This document shows positions 35,238 through 44,298 of a DNA stretch of 64,000 nucleotides, piece after piece. Position numbers and translations under genes: made by a program. Positions within the stretch are counted from its first letter, which is position 1, and each line of letters starts with the position of its first letter. The notes below the pieces were generated by a model. That model saw only the letters and a list, made by a program, of their open reading frames with translations. It had not been told where the DNA came from and made no database searches. Source of the DNA: Paenibacillus azoreducens (lineage in GTDB: Bacteria; Bacillota; Bacilli; Paenibacillales; Paenibacillaceae); contig NZ_AP025343.1 of the NCBI RefSeq assembly GCF_021654775.1, positions 2,695,501-2,759,500 of the forward strand, in the 5' to 3' direction.

Positions 35238-35264
35238 AACCTCTACTTCGGTAGAGGTTTTTTT
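35238..35264 (+). terminator. trp attenuator (intrinsic terminator)
   Basis: AACCTCTAC-TTCG-GTAGAGGTT is a perfect 9-bp stem with a UUCG tetraloop and a T-run. The bases GTAGAG-TT inside the TRAP site (35033-35040) can pair with the terminator's left arm (one C bulged), which would make the antiterminator. Confidence 0.93.
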
Positions 35265-35284
35265 GTTTTATCAGTTTGGTTTTC

Positions 35285-35348
35285 GGTGTCCCCGCAAAGT
35301 ATTTGGACTAAGCATCGAAGCATGGACTCCACTTTGTGGGGTTATTTG
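35285..35348 (+). repeat. Palindromic repeat A, copy 5
   Basis: Starts 20 nt after the T-run of the trp attenuator; same arms and orientation as the other copies. Confidence 0.83.
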
Positions 35349-35460
35349 AAGATATAAGAAAGTATAAACTTCGGAGATCTCGCATTCTTATATCGCAAGA
35401 AAAATTACCGCTAAACGCGGTCTGTCTTCTATGAGAGTACGTCGATAGACGTTTTTCTTA
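35349..35460. repeat. MITE-like repeat B core, copy 5
   Basis: Contains the conserved core from ATATCGCAAGAAAAA through CGCTAAACGCGGTCTGTCTTC to GACGTTTTTCTTA but not the GTTCAAAAAG ends. Wedged between repeat A copies 5 and 6. Confidence 0.7.
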
Positions 35461-35461
35461 C

Positions 35462-35506
35462 GGGGGCCCCGCAAAGTAATCTGAATAACTCTTTGCGGGT
35501 TATTTT
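35462..35506 (+). repeat. Compact variant of palindromic repeat A, copy 6
   Basis: CCCGCAAAG and CTTTGCGGG with only a 15-nt loop, then TTATTTT. Lies 40 bp before the trpE start and could act as a second terminator. Confidence 0.75.
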
Positions 35507-35545
35507 AACATCTACCTCGAACTCAAAAAAAGGAGGGAAACAAGA

Positions 35546-37102
35546 ATGATGAAACCGGGTGTGGAACAGGTCATTAAACTGTCTCGCGAGTATAATCTAA
35601 TCCCTGTTGCCAAGCGGCTGCTGGCGGATATGGAAACCCCCATCAGAATTTTTCAACGCTACGCGGAGCGCGATTGCGCATTTTTGCTTGAAAGTGTGGA
35701 GGGCGGCAGCCGCTGGGCACGATACTCTTTTATCGGAACCGATCCATTTATGATGATTTACGGCAAAAAAGGGAAAATCGTGCTGGAGAGAAGCGGCCGC
35801 AAGGAAGTCATGACAAGTAAACCGGTTGAAAAGCTGAAGGCGCTGCTCCGCAAGTACCGCAGCCCGAAGCTGGATGAGCTTCCTCCTTTTACGGGTGGCG
35901 CGATCGGATTTTTCGGATATGATTTGCTGCAGTATTACGAGAAACTGCCTGCGCATGCGGTGGATGATCTGGACATGGATGACATCAGGTTTATGTTTTG
36001 CGATACGGTGATCGTATTTGATCATATAAAACAGCAGATTTTGCTGGTCGGAAACGTTCATGTGCAAGAGGGAGACACGGATGAGGACATCCGGCGCAGC
36101 TATGCAAGAGTCGATGCGAGGCTGGCGGAGATTGCGCAGCGTCTAGAGTGCCAGGGACCCAGCGAAAATGTCAATGGGCGCGTAATTCCGCAGGACGTGG
36201 ATTTGGGCGATATTAAGTCCAACATGACGAAGGAACAATATATGGCTAATGTGGAGCAAGCTCAGGAATATATTCGGGCCGGCGATATTTTTCAGGTCGT
36301 GTTGTCCCAGCGGTTTCACATCGAAACGGCAGTTTCCCCGCTGCATGTGTACCGGGTGTTGAGAACATTAAATCCCTCCCCTTATATGTATTATCTCAAA
36401 ATGCATGAGGAAATCATCGTGGGTACCTCGCCGGAGGCGCTGGTCAAAGTGGATGGGGATCGGGTTGAAACACGGCCGATTGCGGGTACGCGTCCGCGCG
36501 GAGTTGATGAAAACGAAGACGAACGGCTTGCGGAGGAACTGCTCGTCGATGAAAAGGAACGTGCGGAGCATCTGATGCTTGTCGACTTAGGGCGGAACGA
36601 TCTGGGGCGCGTCTCCAAATTCGGAACCGTCAAATGCGATATGTTTATGGAAATCGAGCGGTACTCCCATGTCATGCATATGGTTTCGAATGTCTCCGGA
36701 CAGCTGCGGGACGACAAGGATTTCTTTGATGCTTTCCTTTCCTGTCTGCCAGCCGGGACGGTGTCGGGAGCGCCGAAACTGAGAGCGATGGAGATTATTG
36801 CGGAGCTGGAGCGGGAAGCACGGGGGGCATATGCGGGGGCCATCGGATATCTTGGTTTTAATGCCAATATGGACTCATGCATTACGATCCGGACCATTAT
36901 TTTCCGTAAAGGGAGAGCTTATGTTCAGGCTGGGGCAGGAATCGTATGGGATTCGGTACCTGAGAAGGAATACGAGGAAACCGTCAATAAAGCGAAGGCG
37001 CTGCTCAAAGCCATCCGGACCGCGGAAGCGATGTTTCCCCCGGCTCATGCAGTAGAGAAGGAGCAGCTCAACCAGGATTATTTCTATGAATATACGCCAT
37101 AA
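35546..37102 (+). CDS. trpE: Anthranilate synthase component I
   Basis: 518 residues. Converts chorismate plus ammonia or glutamine-derived ammonia to anthranilate. The Trp feedback-site motif L-L-E-S (in F-L-L-E-S-V-E-G-G) is near residue 47, and the C-terminal chorismate-binding domain shows D-E-x-x-x-R-A-E-H and G-R-N-D-L-G. Start follows AAAGGAGGG. The glutaminase subunit gene (trpG/pabA) is not in this operon, as in B. subtilis, where it lies in the folate operon. Confidence 0.97.
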   Translation: MMKPGVEQVIKLSREYNLIPVAKRLLADMETPIRIFQRYAERDCAFLLESVEGGSRWARYSFIGTDPFMMIYGKKGKIVLERSGRKEVMTSKPVEKLKALLRKYRSPKLDELPPFTGGAIGFFGYDLLQYYEKLPAHAVDDLDMDDIRFMFCDTVIVFDHIKQQILLVGNVHVQEGDTDEDIRRSYARVDARLAEIAQRLECQGPSENVNGRVIPQDVDLGDIKSNMTKEQYMANVEQAQEYIRAGDIFQVVLSQRFHIETAVSPLHVYRVLRTLNPSPYMYYLKMHEEIIVGTSPEALVKVDGDRVETRPIAGTRPRGVDENEDERLAEELLVDEKERAEHLMLVDLGRNDLGRVSKFGTVKCDMFMEIERYSHVMHMVSNVSGQLRDDKDFFDAFLSCLPAGTVSGAPKLRAMEIIAELEREARGAYAGAIGYLGFNANMDSCITIRTIIFRKGRAYVQAGAGIVWDSVPEKEYEETVNKAKALLKAIRTAEAMFPPAHAVEKEQLNQDYFYEYTP

Positions 37103-37126
37103 AAGGGTGAAGGAGGAGATTATATT

Positions 37127-38167
37127 ATGAACAGCAGCGATATGATTCCTGTATATTTGAACCGGTTGATCCAAGGTGTGGATTTGACGCGTGAGGAAGC
37201 GCGCGCGTTAATGGCATCCATTATGGACGGGGGCGTGACCCAGTCGCAAATCGGTGCGCTCTTGATGGCGCTTCGGATCAAAGGGGAGACCGTAGAGGAA
37301 ATTACGGGATTTGCGGAAGCGATGCGTAATGTGGCCAGCTCGGTGCAGACCGATAACGAAAGGCTGCTCGACACCTGCGGCACGGGCGGGTCGGGTATTC
37401 AAAAGTTCAATATATCAACGGCATCGGCCATCATCTCTTCTTCCGCTTCCGTGCGTGTGGCTAAACATGGAAACCGTTCTGCATCCGGGCGTGCAGGAAG
37501 CGCGGATGTGCTGGAGGCGCTTGGAGTCAACATTCATTTAAGCAGCGAGCAGGCCAGACGTTGTCTGGATGAAATCGGCATCTGCTTTTTGTTCGCCCAG
37601 CTCTATCATCCGTCGATGAAGCATGCGGCGGGCCCGCGGAAGGAGCTGGGCATCCGGACGGTGTTTAATATGCTCGGACCATTGACGAATCCAGCCGGGG
37701 CGGATCGCCAGTTGCTGGGTATTTACGACCGGAACCGCACGCAAACAATCGCTGAAGTGCTCCGGGAATTGGGCTCTAAGCGGGCGCTGGTGGTGACCAG
37801 TCATGACGGGCTGGACGAAATCAGCATCTCCGCGCCAACGCAGGTATCGGAGCTGCGCGATGGAGAGGTCCGCACCTACGAAATTCATCCACATGATCTT
37901 GGCCTTGATCTCCATCCGCTCGAATCCGTTCTGGGCGGGGATGCGCTGCAAAATGCCAAAATCGTGGAATCCGTTCTGCAGGGGGAGCGAAACCCGTATA
38001 GGGATGTCGTCCTCGCCAATGCAGGCGCGTGCATTTATGTATCCGGACTTGCCGACAGCATTGCAGAAGGAGTCGTCACCGCCGCCAAAAATATCGATAA
38101 CGGCAGCGCATATGCCAAGCTGCAGCAGCTGATTCAAATGACAGGAGAGCTGAGTTATGTATCTTGA
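37127..38167 (+). CDS. trpD: Anthranilate phosphoribosyltransferase
   Basis: 346 residues. Joins anthranilate to PRPP. The PRPP-binding glycine-rich loop C-G-T-G-G-S-G is near residue 84, followed by N-I-S-T-A and the K-H-G-N-R-S motif. Start follows GAAGGAGGAG; it overlaps trpC by 11 bp. Confidence 0.96.
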   Translation: MNSSDMIPVYLNRLIQGVDLTREEARALMASIMDGGVTQSQIGALLMALRIKGETVEEITGFAEAMRNVASSVQTDNERLLDTCGTGGSGIQKFNISTASAIISSSASVRVAKHGNRSASGRAGSADVLEALGVNIHLSSEQARRCLDEIGICFLFAQLYHPSMKHAAGPRKELGIRTVFNMLGPLTNPAGADRQLLGIYDRNRTQTIAEVLRELGSKRALVVTSHDGLDEISISAPTQVSELRDGEVRTYEIHPHDLGLDLHPLESVLGGDALQNAKIVESVLQGERNPYRDVVLANAGACIYVSGLADSIAEGVVTAAKNIDNGSAYAKLQQLIQMTGELSYVS

Positions 38168-38990
38168 TCGAATCGTTGAAACCAAACGTGAAGAAACAGC
38201 CAAGTTGGCTGCAACCTTATCCATCCCCCAGGCGCTGGAAACCATCGCGGGGATGCCTGCGACGAAAGGGTTTGCCAAAACGCTGACGGCCGGCAGGAAG
38301 CGTGATATGGGGCTGATCGCCGAAGTGAAAAAGGCATCGCCTTCCAAAGGGCTCATCCGTCCGGATTTCGATCCGGTCGCCATCGCTCTTGCGTATGAGG
38401 AAGCGGGGGCGGATTGTCTATCCGTCTTGACGGACGCCCCCTATTTTCAGGGAAGCAGCGAATATTTGCAGGCAGTACGGCAGGCGGTGAACCTGCCTTT
38501 GCTTCGCAAAGATTTCGTCATTGACGAACGGCAGATTTATGAAGCGCGCATACTTGGCGCGGATGCCGTTCTGTTGATCGCGGCGATTCTTACGCCGCAG
38601 CAAATCAGCACCTTTATGAGAACGGCTGCTTCGATCGGCCTCGATTCCTTAATCGAGGTGCACAGCTTGGAAGAGATGAAAACGGTGCTTGAACTGGAAC
38701 TTTCGGAAGGCGTTTTGATCGGAATCAACAATCGCAATTTGCATACATTCGAAACATCCCTTGCCGCAAGCGAGTCGCTTGGCAAGCTGGTTCCGGAAGG
38801 GGTGCCGTTTATAAGCGAAAGCGGCATTTCAAGCGTGCAGGACATGGACTTTTTAAGAAACACGGGCGCATCCGGAGTGCTCATCGGGGAATGTTTTATG
38901 AGACAAAAAGACATCCAAGCCGCCGTCAACGCTTTAATGGGACCGGTGGGATCGGCAGCCAAGGAGGGCGGCGTATCTATTCATGAATAA
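38157..38990 (+). CDS. trpC: Indole-3-glycerol phosphate synthase
   Basis: 277 residues, (beta/alpha)8 barrel. Closes the indole ring of the CdRP substrate. Recognisable strand ends: I-A-E-V-K-K-A-S-P-S-K-G (catalytic Lys), L-L-R-K-D-F-V-I, I-G-I-N-N-R-N-L and S-E-S-G-I. Overlaps trpD and trpF on its two sides (11 and 8 bp). Confidence 0.96.
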   Translation: MYLDRIVETKREETAKLAATLSIPQALETIAGMPATKGFAKTLTAGRKRDMGLIAEVKKASPSKGLIRPDFDPVAIALAYEEAGADCLSVLTDAPYFQGSSEYLQAVRQAVNLPLLRKDFVIDERQIYEARILGADAVLLIAAILTPQQISTFMRTAASIGLDSLIEVHSLEEMKTVLELELSEGVLIGINNRNLHTFETSLAASESLGKLVPEGVPFISESGISSVQDMDFLRNTGASGVLIGECFMRQKDIQAAVNALMGPVGSAAKEGGVSIHE

Positions 38991-39654
38991 GACGAAAGTA
39001 AAAATTTGTGGAATTCAGGGCGTTGAAGTGCTAAAATCTATAAATAAATTGCCTATCGATTATATCGGATTTGTTTTTGCCAAAAGCCGGAGGCAAGTTT
39101 CCCCCCAAGCAGCAGCTTCCATGATCGGCATGTTACAGCAATGGGAAAGGGATAGTTTCCCGCGCAGCGCAGGGGTGTTTGTCAATCCGGATATGAATCA
39201 GCTTGAAGACGTCATGTCCCATGCCAGACTGGATGTGATCCAGCTTCACGGCCAGGAAAGCCCGGAATTTTGCCGGGATGTCAAGGAGCGCTTTGATGTT
39301 GAGGTTTTCAAGGTTATTTCGGTCGGGTCTAAGTGTGGAACTGACGGAACATCCGCAGCGTTGGAAGAATACGCAGGTATCATCGATGCCCTGCTGCTCG
39401 ATACCTTCGAACCGCATTATGGCGGCGGATCAGGGGCCACGTTCGCGTGGGACAAGATTCCATCATACCAAGAATGGACCAGGAATCAAGGCATACCGCT
39501 GTTTGTTGCCGGTGGCCTCGATTCTTCCAATGTTGGCGGTCTCATCCGCGATTATAATCCCGATGGAGTGGATATATCTAGCGGCGTAGAAACGAACGGG
39601 ACCAAGGATCTCAATAAAATTGCAGCTTTTGTGGAAAGGGTGAAGTTGGCATGA
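38983..39654 (+). CDS. trpF: Phosphoribosylanthranilate isomerase
   Basis: 223 residues, barrel enzyme of the Amadori rearrangement step. The N-terminal K-I-C-G-I-Q (catalytic Cys in K-I-C-G) and the Asp within L-L-L-D-T-F are visible. Overlaps trpC (8 bp) and trpB (4 bp, ATGA). Confidence 0.95.
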   Translation: MNKTKVKICGIQGVEVLKSINKLPIDYIGFVFAKSRRQVSPQAAASMIGMLQQWERDSFPRSAGVFVNPDMNQLEDVMSHARLDVIQLHGQESPEFCRDVKERFDVEVFKVISVGSKCGTDGTSAALEEYAGIIDALLLDTFEPHYGGGSGATFAWDKIPSYQEWTRNQGIPLFVAGGLDSSNVGGLIRDYNPDGVDISSGVETNGTKDLNKIAAFVERVKLA

Positions 39655-40847
39655 CTCAATTGCCGGATCAAAATGGACGTTTTGGCGAATTCGGAGGCCG
39701 GTTCGTTCCGGAGACTTTGATGAACGCACTGATACAGTTGGAGGAATCCTATAAGTTTTATGCGGAAGATCCTTCTTTTCAGGAGGAGCTTTCTTATCTT
39801 CTCAAGCAATATTCGGGCAGGGAAACGCCGCTTTATTATGCGGAGCGGCTCAGCAATCATTTGGGCAAGGCCAAAATCTATCTTAAACGCGAGGATTTGA
39901 ACCATACCGGAGCCCATAAAATAAACAATGCGCTGGCCCAAGGCGTTCTGGCCAAAAGAATGGGCAAGCAAAAGGTGATTGCGGAAACGGGAGCGGGCCA
40001 GCATGGCGTCGCTACTGCGACCGTGGCGGCCTTGCTCGGCATGGAATGCAAGGTGTTTATGGGGGAAGAGGATACCAAACGCCAGGCATTAAACGTATTC
40101 CGCATGCAGCTTTTGGGCGCGGAGGTTGTGCCGGTTACTTCGGGATCGCGGACGCTTAAGGATGCCGGCAACGAAGCGCTTCGCTACTGGGTCAGCAATG
40201 TGGACGATACTTTTTATATTTTGGGTTCGGCGGTCGGGCCGCATCCGTATCCGATGATGGTGCGGAACTTCCAGCGGATTATCGGGGATGAAACCCGGCG
40301 CCAGATTCTGGAGACGGAAGGGCGTCTCCCGAACCATGTGGTTGCGGCAATCGGGGGCGGAAGCAATGCGATCGGCATGTTTTATCCGTTTATCGAGGAT
40401 GAAGGAGTTGCGCTTGTTGGCGTCGAAGCTGCGGGCAAAGGCGTGGATACCGAGTTTCATGCCGCGACGATGAGCAAAGGAACCAAAGGAGTGTTCCAAG
40501 GCTCCATGAGTTATCTGCTTCAGGATGAGTACGGCCAGGTCCAGGAGGCTTTTTCGATTTCGGCAGGGCTCGATTATCCGGGGGTTGGGCCGGAACATTC
40601 GTATTTGAAAGAAATCGAGCGGGCGCAGTATGTTCCGATAACCGACCGAGAGGCGCTTGATGCGCTGCAGCTGCTGTGCCGCACGGAAGGCATTATTCCA
40701 GCGCTCGAATCTTCGCATGCGGTCGCTCAGGTCATCAAAATGGCGCCGAATCTAGGCAGCGACGACATTGTCGTGATTTGTTTGTCGGGACGCGGCGACA
40801 AAGACGTGGAGTCCATCATGGCGTATACGGGAGGGAAACAGGCATGA
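39651..40847 (+). CDS. trpB: Tryptophan synthase beta chain
   Basis: 398 residues. PLP enzyme joining indole and serine. The PLP lysine lies in G-A-H-K-I-N-N, the phosphate loop in G-G-G-S-N-A-I-G and the E-T-G-A-G-Q-H-G substrate motif is intact. The 4-bp overlaps with trpF and trpA are typical of tight coupling. Confidence 0.97.
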   Translation: MTQLPDQNGRFGEFGGRFVPETLMNALIQLEESYKFYAEDPSFQEELSYLLKQYSGRETPLYYAERLSNHLGKAKIYLKREDLNHTGAHKINNALAQGVLAKRMGKQKVIAETGAGQHGVATATVAALLGMECKVFMGEEDTKRQALNVFRMQLLGAEVVPVTSGSRTLKDAGNEALRYWVSNVDDTFYILGSAVGPHPYPMMVRNFQRIIGDETRRQILETEGRLPNHVVAAIGGGSNAIGMFYPFIEDEGVALVGVEAAGKGVDTEFHAATMSKGTKGVFQGSMSYLLQDEYGQVQEAFSISAGLDYPGVGPEHSYLKEIERAQYVPITDREALDALQLLCRTEGIIPALESSHAVAQVIKMAPNLGSDDIVVICLSGRGDKDVESIMAYTGGKQA

Positions 40848-41650
40848 ATTTGATCGATCAGACATTTGCCGGGTTAAAAGCGAACGGGCAAACCGCGCTT
40901 ATTCCATTTTTGACGATCGGCGATCCTGACGTGGATACCTCGGTCGAGATCATTGCCACACTGGAAGCGGCCGGAGCCGATATCGTCGAGCTTGGCGTTC
41001 CGTATTCCGATCCCCTCGCCGACGGGCCGGTGATTCAGCGCGCATCCCAGCGCGCCCTCAAGCATCAGGTTAATATCTCCACCTGCATGCATGCGGCGCT
41101 TAAGGCGCGGACTGCCGGGGTCAAGCTTCCTTTTATCTTGTTTACGTATTACAATCCGGTGCTGCAGTTCGGAATGGACCGTTTTTTTGCAGAGGTGAAA
41201 AAGCATGACATCAGCGGACTGATCATTCCGGACCTGCCGGTGGAAGAATCCGAGGAATTAACCAAACTTGCGGAAGCGGCGGGGGTTCATGTGATTCCGC
41301 TGGTCGCGCCGACCTCGAAGGAAAGAATCAAGAGCATTGCGGCAGGGGCCAAAGGTTTTGTATACTGCGTATCCTCGCTTGGAGTGACGGGCGAACGCTC
41401 CAGCTTCTTCGAAGGGGTGGAGGATTTTATCGCCCAGGTCAAAGCATATACGGATGTGCCGGCAGCTGTAGGTTTTGGCATTTCTAGCGCCGAGCAGGCC
41501 GCCAAGTTCGCGCGGATTTGCGACGGCGTCGTCGTCGGCAGCGCGATCGTCCGCAAGATTGAAGAAGCCATTCCTTTGCTGCAAAATCCGGATACCCGTC
41601 AGGAAGGGCTCTTGCAAATACGTGAATTTGTGTCACAATTAAAAACATAA
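40844..41650 (+). CDS. trpA: Tryptophan synthase alpha chain
   Basis: 268 residues. Cleaves indole-3-glycerol phosphate and channels indole to TrpB. The catalytic Glu lies in [10 protein letters not shown] and the second acid region in L-F-T-Y-Y-N-P; G-F-G-I-S-S near the C-terminus binds phosphate. ATG 40844 overlaps trpB by 4 bp and gives the family N-terminus. Confidence 0.96.
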   Translation: MNLIDQTFAGLKANGQTALIPFLTIGDPDVDTSVEIIATLEAAGADIVELGVPYSDPLADGPVIQRASQRALKHQVNISTCMHAALKARTAGVKLPFILFTYYNPVLQFGMDRFFAEVKKHDISGLIIPDLPVEESEELTKLAEAAGVHVIPLVAPTSKERIKSIAAGAKGFVYCVSSLGVTGERSSFFEGVEDFIAQVKAYTDVPAAVGFGISSAEQAAKFARICDGVVVGSAIVRKIEEAIPLLQNPDTRQEGLLQIREFVSQLKT

Positions 41651-41673
41651 AATTTTGCTGAAAGTGAGTGGTG

Positions 41674-42774
41674 ATGATGAGACCGAAATCGCAAATCGTG
41701 AATCTTCCGGTGTATCAACCGGGAAAACCGATTGAAGACGTGAAAAGGGAACTGGGCCTTGACGAGGTCATCAAGCTGGCATCCAACGAAAATCCGTACG
41801 GACCTTCTCCCAAAGTGAGAGAGGCTATTCTCAAGGAGATGGAAAATCTCAGCATTTATCCGGATGGAGGAGCCGTTGAACTGACAGCCGACCTGGCGGA
41901 TTTTCTCGGTGTAAACACGGATCAGATCATTTTTGGCTGCGGTTCCGATGAAATCATCGCCCTGATTGCCCGCGCTTTTTTTGTTCCGGGTGACGAAACC
42001 ATTATGGCTGACCAAACCTTCTCCGTGTATAAAAGCAATTCGGACATCGAAGGCGCGGTGAGTATTGAAGTACCGCTCGCAGATGGAAAACATGATCTGG
42101 ATGCCATGCTGGCAAAAGTTAGTGACCGCACCAAGATCATTTGGATCTGCAACCCGAATAATCCGACCGGCACCATCTTGTCCGAGCAGGAGATGACTGC
42201 ATTCTTAGACAAGGTGCCGGCGGATGTCATGGTCATTCTCGACGAGGCTTATTGCGAGTTCGTAACGGATCCTTCGTATCCGAACGGGTTGCAATTTCTT
42301 GAGAAATACCCCAATGTTGTCGTTTTGCGGACATTCTCCAAGATTTACGGCCTGGCATCCCTTCGTATCGGGTATGGGGTTGCACGCCCTGAGATCATCA
42401 AGCTGATCAATAAAGTCCGTGAACCGTTCAATACAACGCGTGCGGCACAAGCCGCGGCCAAAGCGGCGCTCAAGGATCAGGAGCACGTCTCGAATTGCCG
42501 CAAGGCCAACGCGGCGGGAATCGTTCAGATTCAGGAGGCATTCGATCGTCTCGGTCTGAAATATTTCCCGGCTCACGGCAATTTTATAATGGTGGATGTC
42601 GGCAAGCCGGGGGCAGAGGTTTTCGACTCGCTGCTCCGCAAAGGAATTATCGTCAGAGCCGGCCACAGCAAATATCCGACGTTTATTCGGGTATCGGTTG
42701 GTACAGAGGAACAAAATAAAGCATTTATCCATGCTCTTGAGCAAGTCTTAAATGAAGAGAAGGCACATGCTTGA
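41674..42774 (+). CDS. hisC: Histidinol-phosphate (aromatic) aminotransferase
   Basis: 366 residues from ATG 41674; the next ATG (41677) or a GTG at 41668 are equally possible. Fold-type I PLP enzyme with the lysine in F-S-K-I-Y-G-L-A, the N-P-N-N-P-T-G motif and L-R-I-G-Y. In B. subtilis the hisC gene at the end of the trp operon serves both histidine and Tyr/Phe synthesis; the same position here suggests the same double role. Confidence 0.93.
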   Translation: MMRPKSQIVNLPVYQPGKPIEDVKRELGLDEVIKLASNENPYGPSPKVREAILKEMENLSIYPDGGAVELTADLADFLGVNTDQIIFGCGSDEIIALIARAFFVPGDETIMADQTFSVYKSNSDIEGAVSIEVPLADGKHDLDAMLAKVSDRTKIIWICNPNNPTGTILSEQEMTAFLDKVPADVMVILDEAYCEFVTDPSYPNGLQFLEKYPNVVVLRTFSKIYGLASLRIGYGVARPEIIKLINKVREPFNTTRAAQAAAKAALKDQEHVSNCRKANAAGIVQIQEAFDRLGLKYFPAHGNFIMVDVGKPGAEVFDSLLRKGIIVRAGHSKYPTFIRVSVGTEEQNKAFIHALEQVLNEEKAHA

Positions 42775-42803
42775 GCAAGATGCGAACAATCAAGTGAGGT
42801 AAC

Positions 42804-43898
42804 ATGAGTACAAAAATAGCGATTTTCGGAGTGGGGCTGATCGGAGGTTCCCTGGCACTTTGTTTTAAAGGCAAGCCGGGGATTACCGTTGTGGGCCATG
42901 CCCACCGCCCTGCATCCGCGGAGAAATACATCAACCATGGCGTCGTTGACCATGCCACGATTTCGATCAAGGAAGCGGCCATGGATGCCGATTTTATTTT
43001 TTTATGCGTGCCCGTTGGCAATTTGGACGAGTATCTGACGAAGCTTAGTCAAATCCCTTTGAAAAAGGGATGCGTCATCACGGATGTCGGCAGTACCAAA
43101 GCAAGCATCACCGCGGCGGCGGAAAAGCTGGAATTCAAAGATGTCTATTTTATCGGAGGCCATCCGATGGCGGGTTCGGAGCGTTCGGGCGTCGAAGCGG
43201 CAACGCCGCTTTTGTTCGAAAATGCTTATTATGTTCTGACGCCTCCACCCGGGCTGCCTGATAAGGTTTATGAGTCGTTGGTGCTCCTGCTGGCCTACAC
43301 GCGCGCGAAGATTGTTAAAGTGGACCCGATCGAGCATGACCGGATCGTGGGCGCCATCAGCCATCTCCCGCATATCATTGCGGTTGCGCTGGTCAACCAG
43401 GTGTGCGATTACAATGAAACCAACCCGCTGTACCGGCGGCTGGCGGCAGGCGGCTTCCGCGACATTACGCGGATTGCTTCCAGCGATCCGATCATCTGGC
43501 GGGATATCCTTCTGAACAACCGCGGGGTTATGCTGCAAATGTTATCGGACTGGAATAAGGGGATATCCGAGTTTATTGCGATGCTCGAAACGGAAGACGG
43601 GGAAGGAATTACCGGAGCTTTTGCGAAAGCCAATGATTTCCGTAGCGAGCTTCCGGAGCATCGCAAGGGCATGATTTCTTCGACGTTCGACCTCTACATT
43701 GACGTACCTGACCATCCTGGTATTATCGGCAAAATCACGACCAGACTTGGCGAGAACGATATCAACCTGAGCAATATCCAAATCATTGAGAGCAGGGAAG
43801 ATGTGCCGGGCATCATGAAGCTGTCTTTCCGCCAGGAAGAGGATATGGAGCGGGCCAAAAAGGTATTGCAAAACATGGACTACAGCATTTCGCTGTAG
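42804..43898 (+). CDS. tyrA: Prephenate dehydrogenase
   Basis: 364 residues. Oxidises prephenate to 4-hydroxyphenylpyruvate for tyrosine. N-terminal NAD site F-G-V-G-L-I-G-G-S, conserved G-G-H-P-M-A-G-S and S-H-L-P-H motifs, and a C-terminal ACT domain from about residue 297 (D-V-P-D-H-P-G-I-I-G) for tyrosine feedback. Start follows GTGAGGT. The EPSP synthase gene that follows tyrA in B. subtilis is not here. Confidence 0.95.
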   Translation: MSTKIAIFGVGLIGGSLALCFKGKPGITVVGHAHRPASAEKYINHGVVDHATISIKEAAMDADFIFLCVPVGNLDEYLTKLSQIPLKKGCVITDVGSTKASITAAAEKLEFKDVYFIGGHPMAGSERSGVEAATPLLFENAYYVLTPPPGLPDKVYESLVLLLAYTRAKIVKVDPIEHDRIVGAISHLPHIIAVALVNQVCDYNETNPLYRRLAAGGFRDITRIASSDPIIWRDILLNNRGVMLQMLSDWNKGISEFIAMLETEDGEGITGAFAKANDFRSELPEHRKGMISSTFDLYIDVPDHPGIIGKITTRLGENDINLSNIQIIESREDVPGIMKLSFRQEEDMERAKKVLQNMDYSISL

Positions 43899-43908
43899 TC
43901 CATGGAAA

Positions 43909-44037
43909 TTTTTTAAGATTATAGACTTGCTTAAGCGGAGCCTTAAGTAATTTTATAATCGCAAGAAAAACATCAGCTAAAAGCAGCCTGTCTTCTTAGA
44001 AGTACATCGAAAGACGTTTTTCTTTTAATCAAGTTCA
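43909..44037. repeat. MITE-like repeat B core, copy 6
   Basis: Carries the CGCAAGAAAAAC...GACGTTTTTCTT core hairpin and a left part TTAAGCGGAGCCTTAAG; terminal GTTCAAAAAG ends are absent. Starts 11 bp after tyrA. Confidence 0.65.
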
Positions 44038-44046
44038 AATATAGGG

Positions 44047-44075
44047 TTGACAGAATGAAAACGTATACATATAAT
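44047..44075 (+). promoter_or_regulatory. Consensus sigma-A promoter
   Basis: TTGACA (44047-44052), exactly 17 nt, TATAAT (44070-44075): both hexamers match the consensus perfectly. Confidence 0.85.
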
Positions 44076-44081
44076 AAAAGT

Positions 44082-44157
44082 ACAGTATGGTTTCTCTCCA
44101 CTCCTATCCAAATAAATGGCACTATGTGCAGCCACCCATTGAGGGTGGTTTTTTTTT
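44082..44157 (+). ncRNA. Candidate small RNA, about 75 nt
   Basis: Lies between the consensus promoter at 44047-44075 and the strong terminator at 44132-44157. No frame with a ribosome binding site occurs in it; a 26-codon frame from ATG 44087 would be almost leaderless. It could be a free small RNA or a terminated leader of the acetyltransferase gene downstream. No known RNA family recognised. Confidence 0.45.
44132..44157 (+). terminator. Intrinsic terminator of the candidate small RNA
   Basis: CCACCC-ATTGA-GGGTGG followed by nine T. Confidence 0.9.
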
Positions 44158-44181
44158 GAGATCATAGAAATATAAGTTTTT

Positions 44182-44245
44182 TGGGATCTTTACAAAGTAT
44201 TGGGATAAGCATCGAAGCATAGGCTCCGCTTTGCTGGGTTATTTT
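44182..44245 (+). repeat. Palindromic repeat A, diverged copy 7
   Basis: Keeps the loop (AAGCATCGAAGCATAGGCTCC, within two changes) and TTATTTT tail, but arms have changed to TTTACAAAGT and GCTTTGCTGGG, so the hairpin is weaker. Confidence 0.75.
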
Positions 44246-44298
44246 GCGAAAATGATGATGGTGGTGGCGGATAATGGTTATCAAAGGAGGATATATTT

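Noticed and set aside
34985..35264. T-box riboswitch in the trp leader
   Set aside because: No T-box consensus (a GGTGGNACCGCG-like block) is present, and the (G/U)AG array explains the leader better.
35194..35349. 51-codon frame from ATG 35194
   Set aside because: It runs through the attenuator and repeat A, so most of it is repeat-derived; no Trp codons in the first part. Kept only as a remark.
44087..44167. 26-codon frame in the candidate small RNA
   Set aside because: Almost leaderless and without ribosome binding site, and it reads through the terminator.
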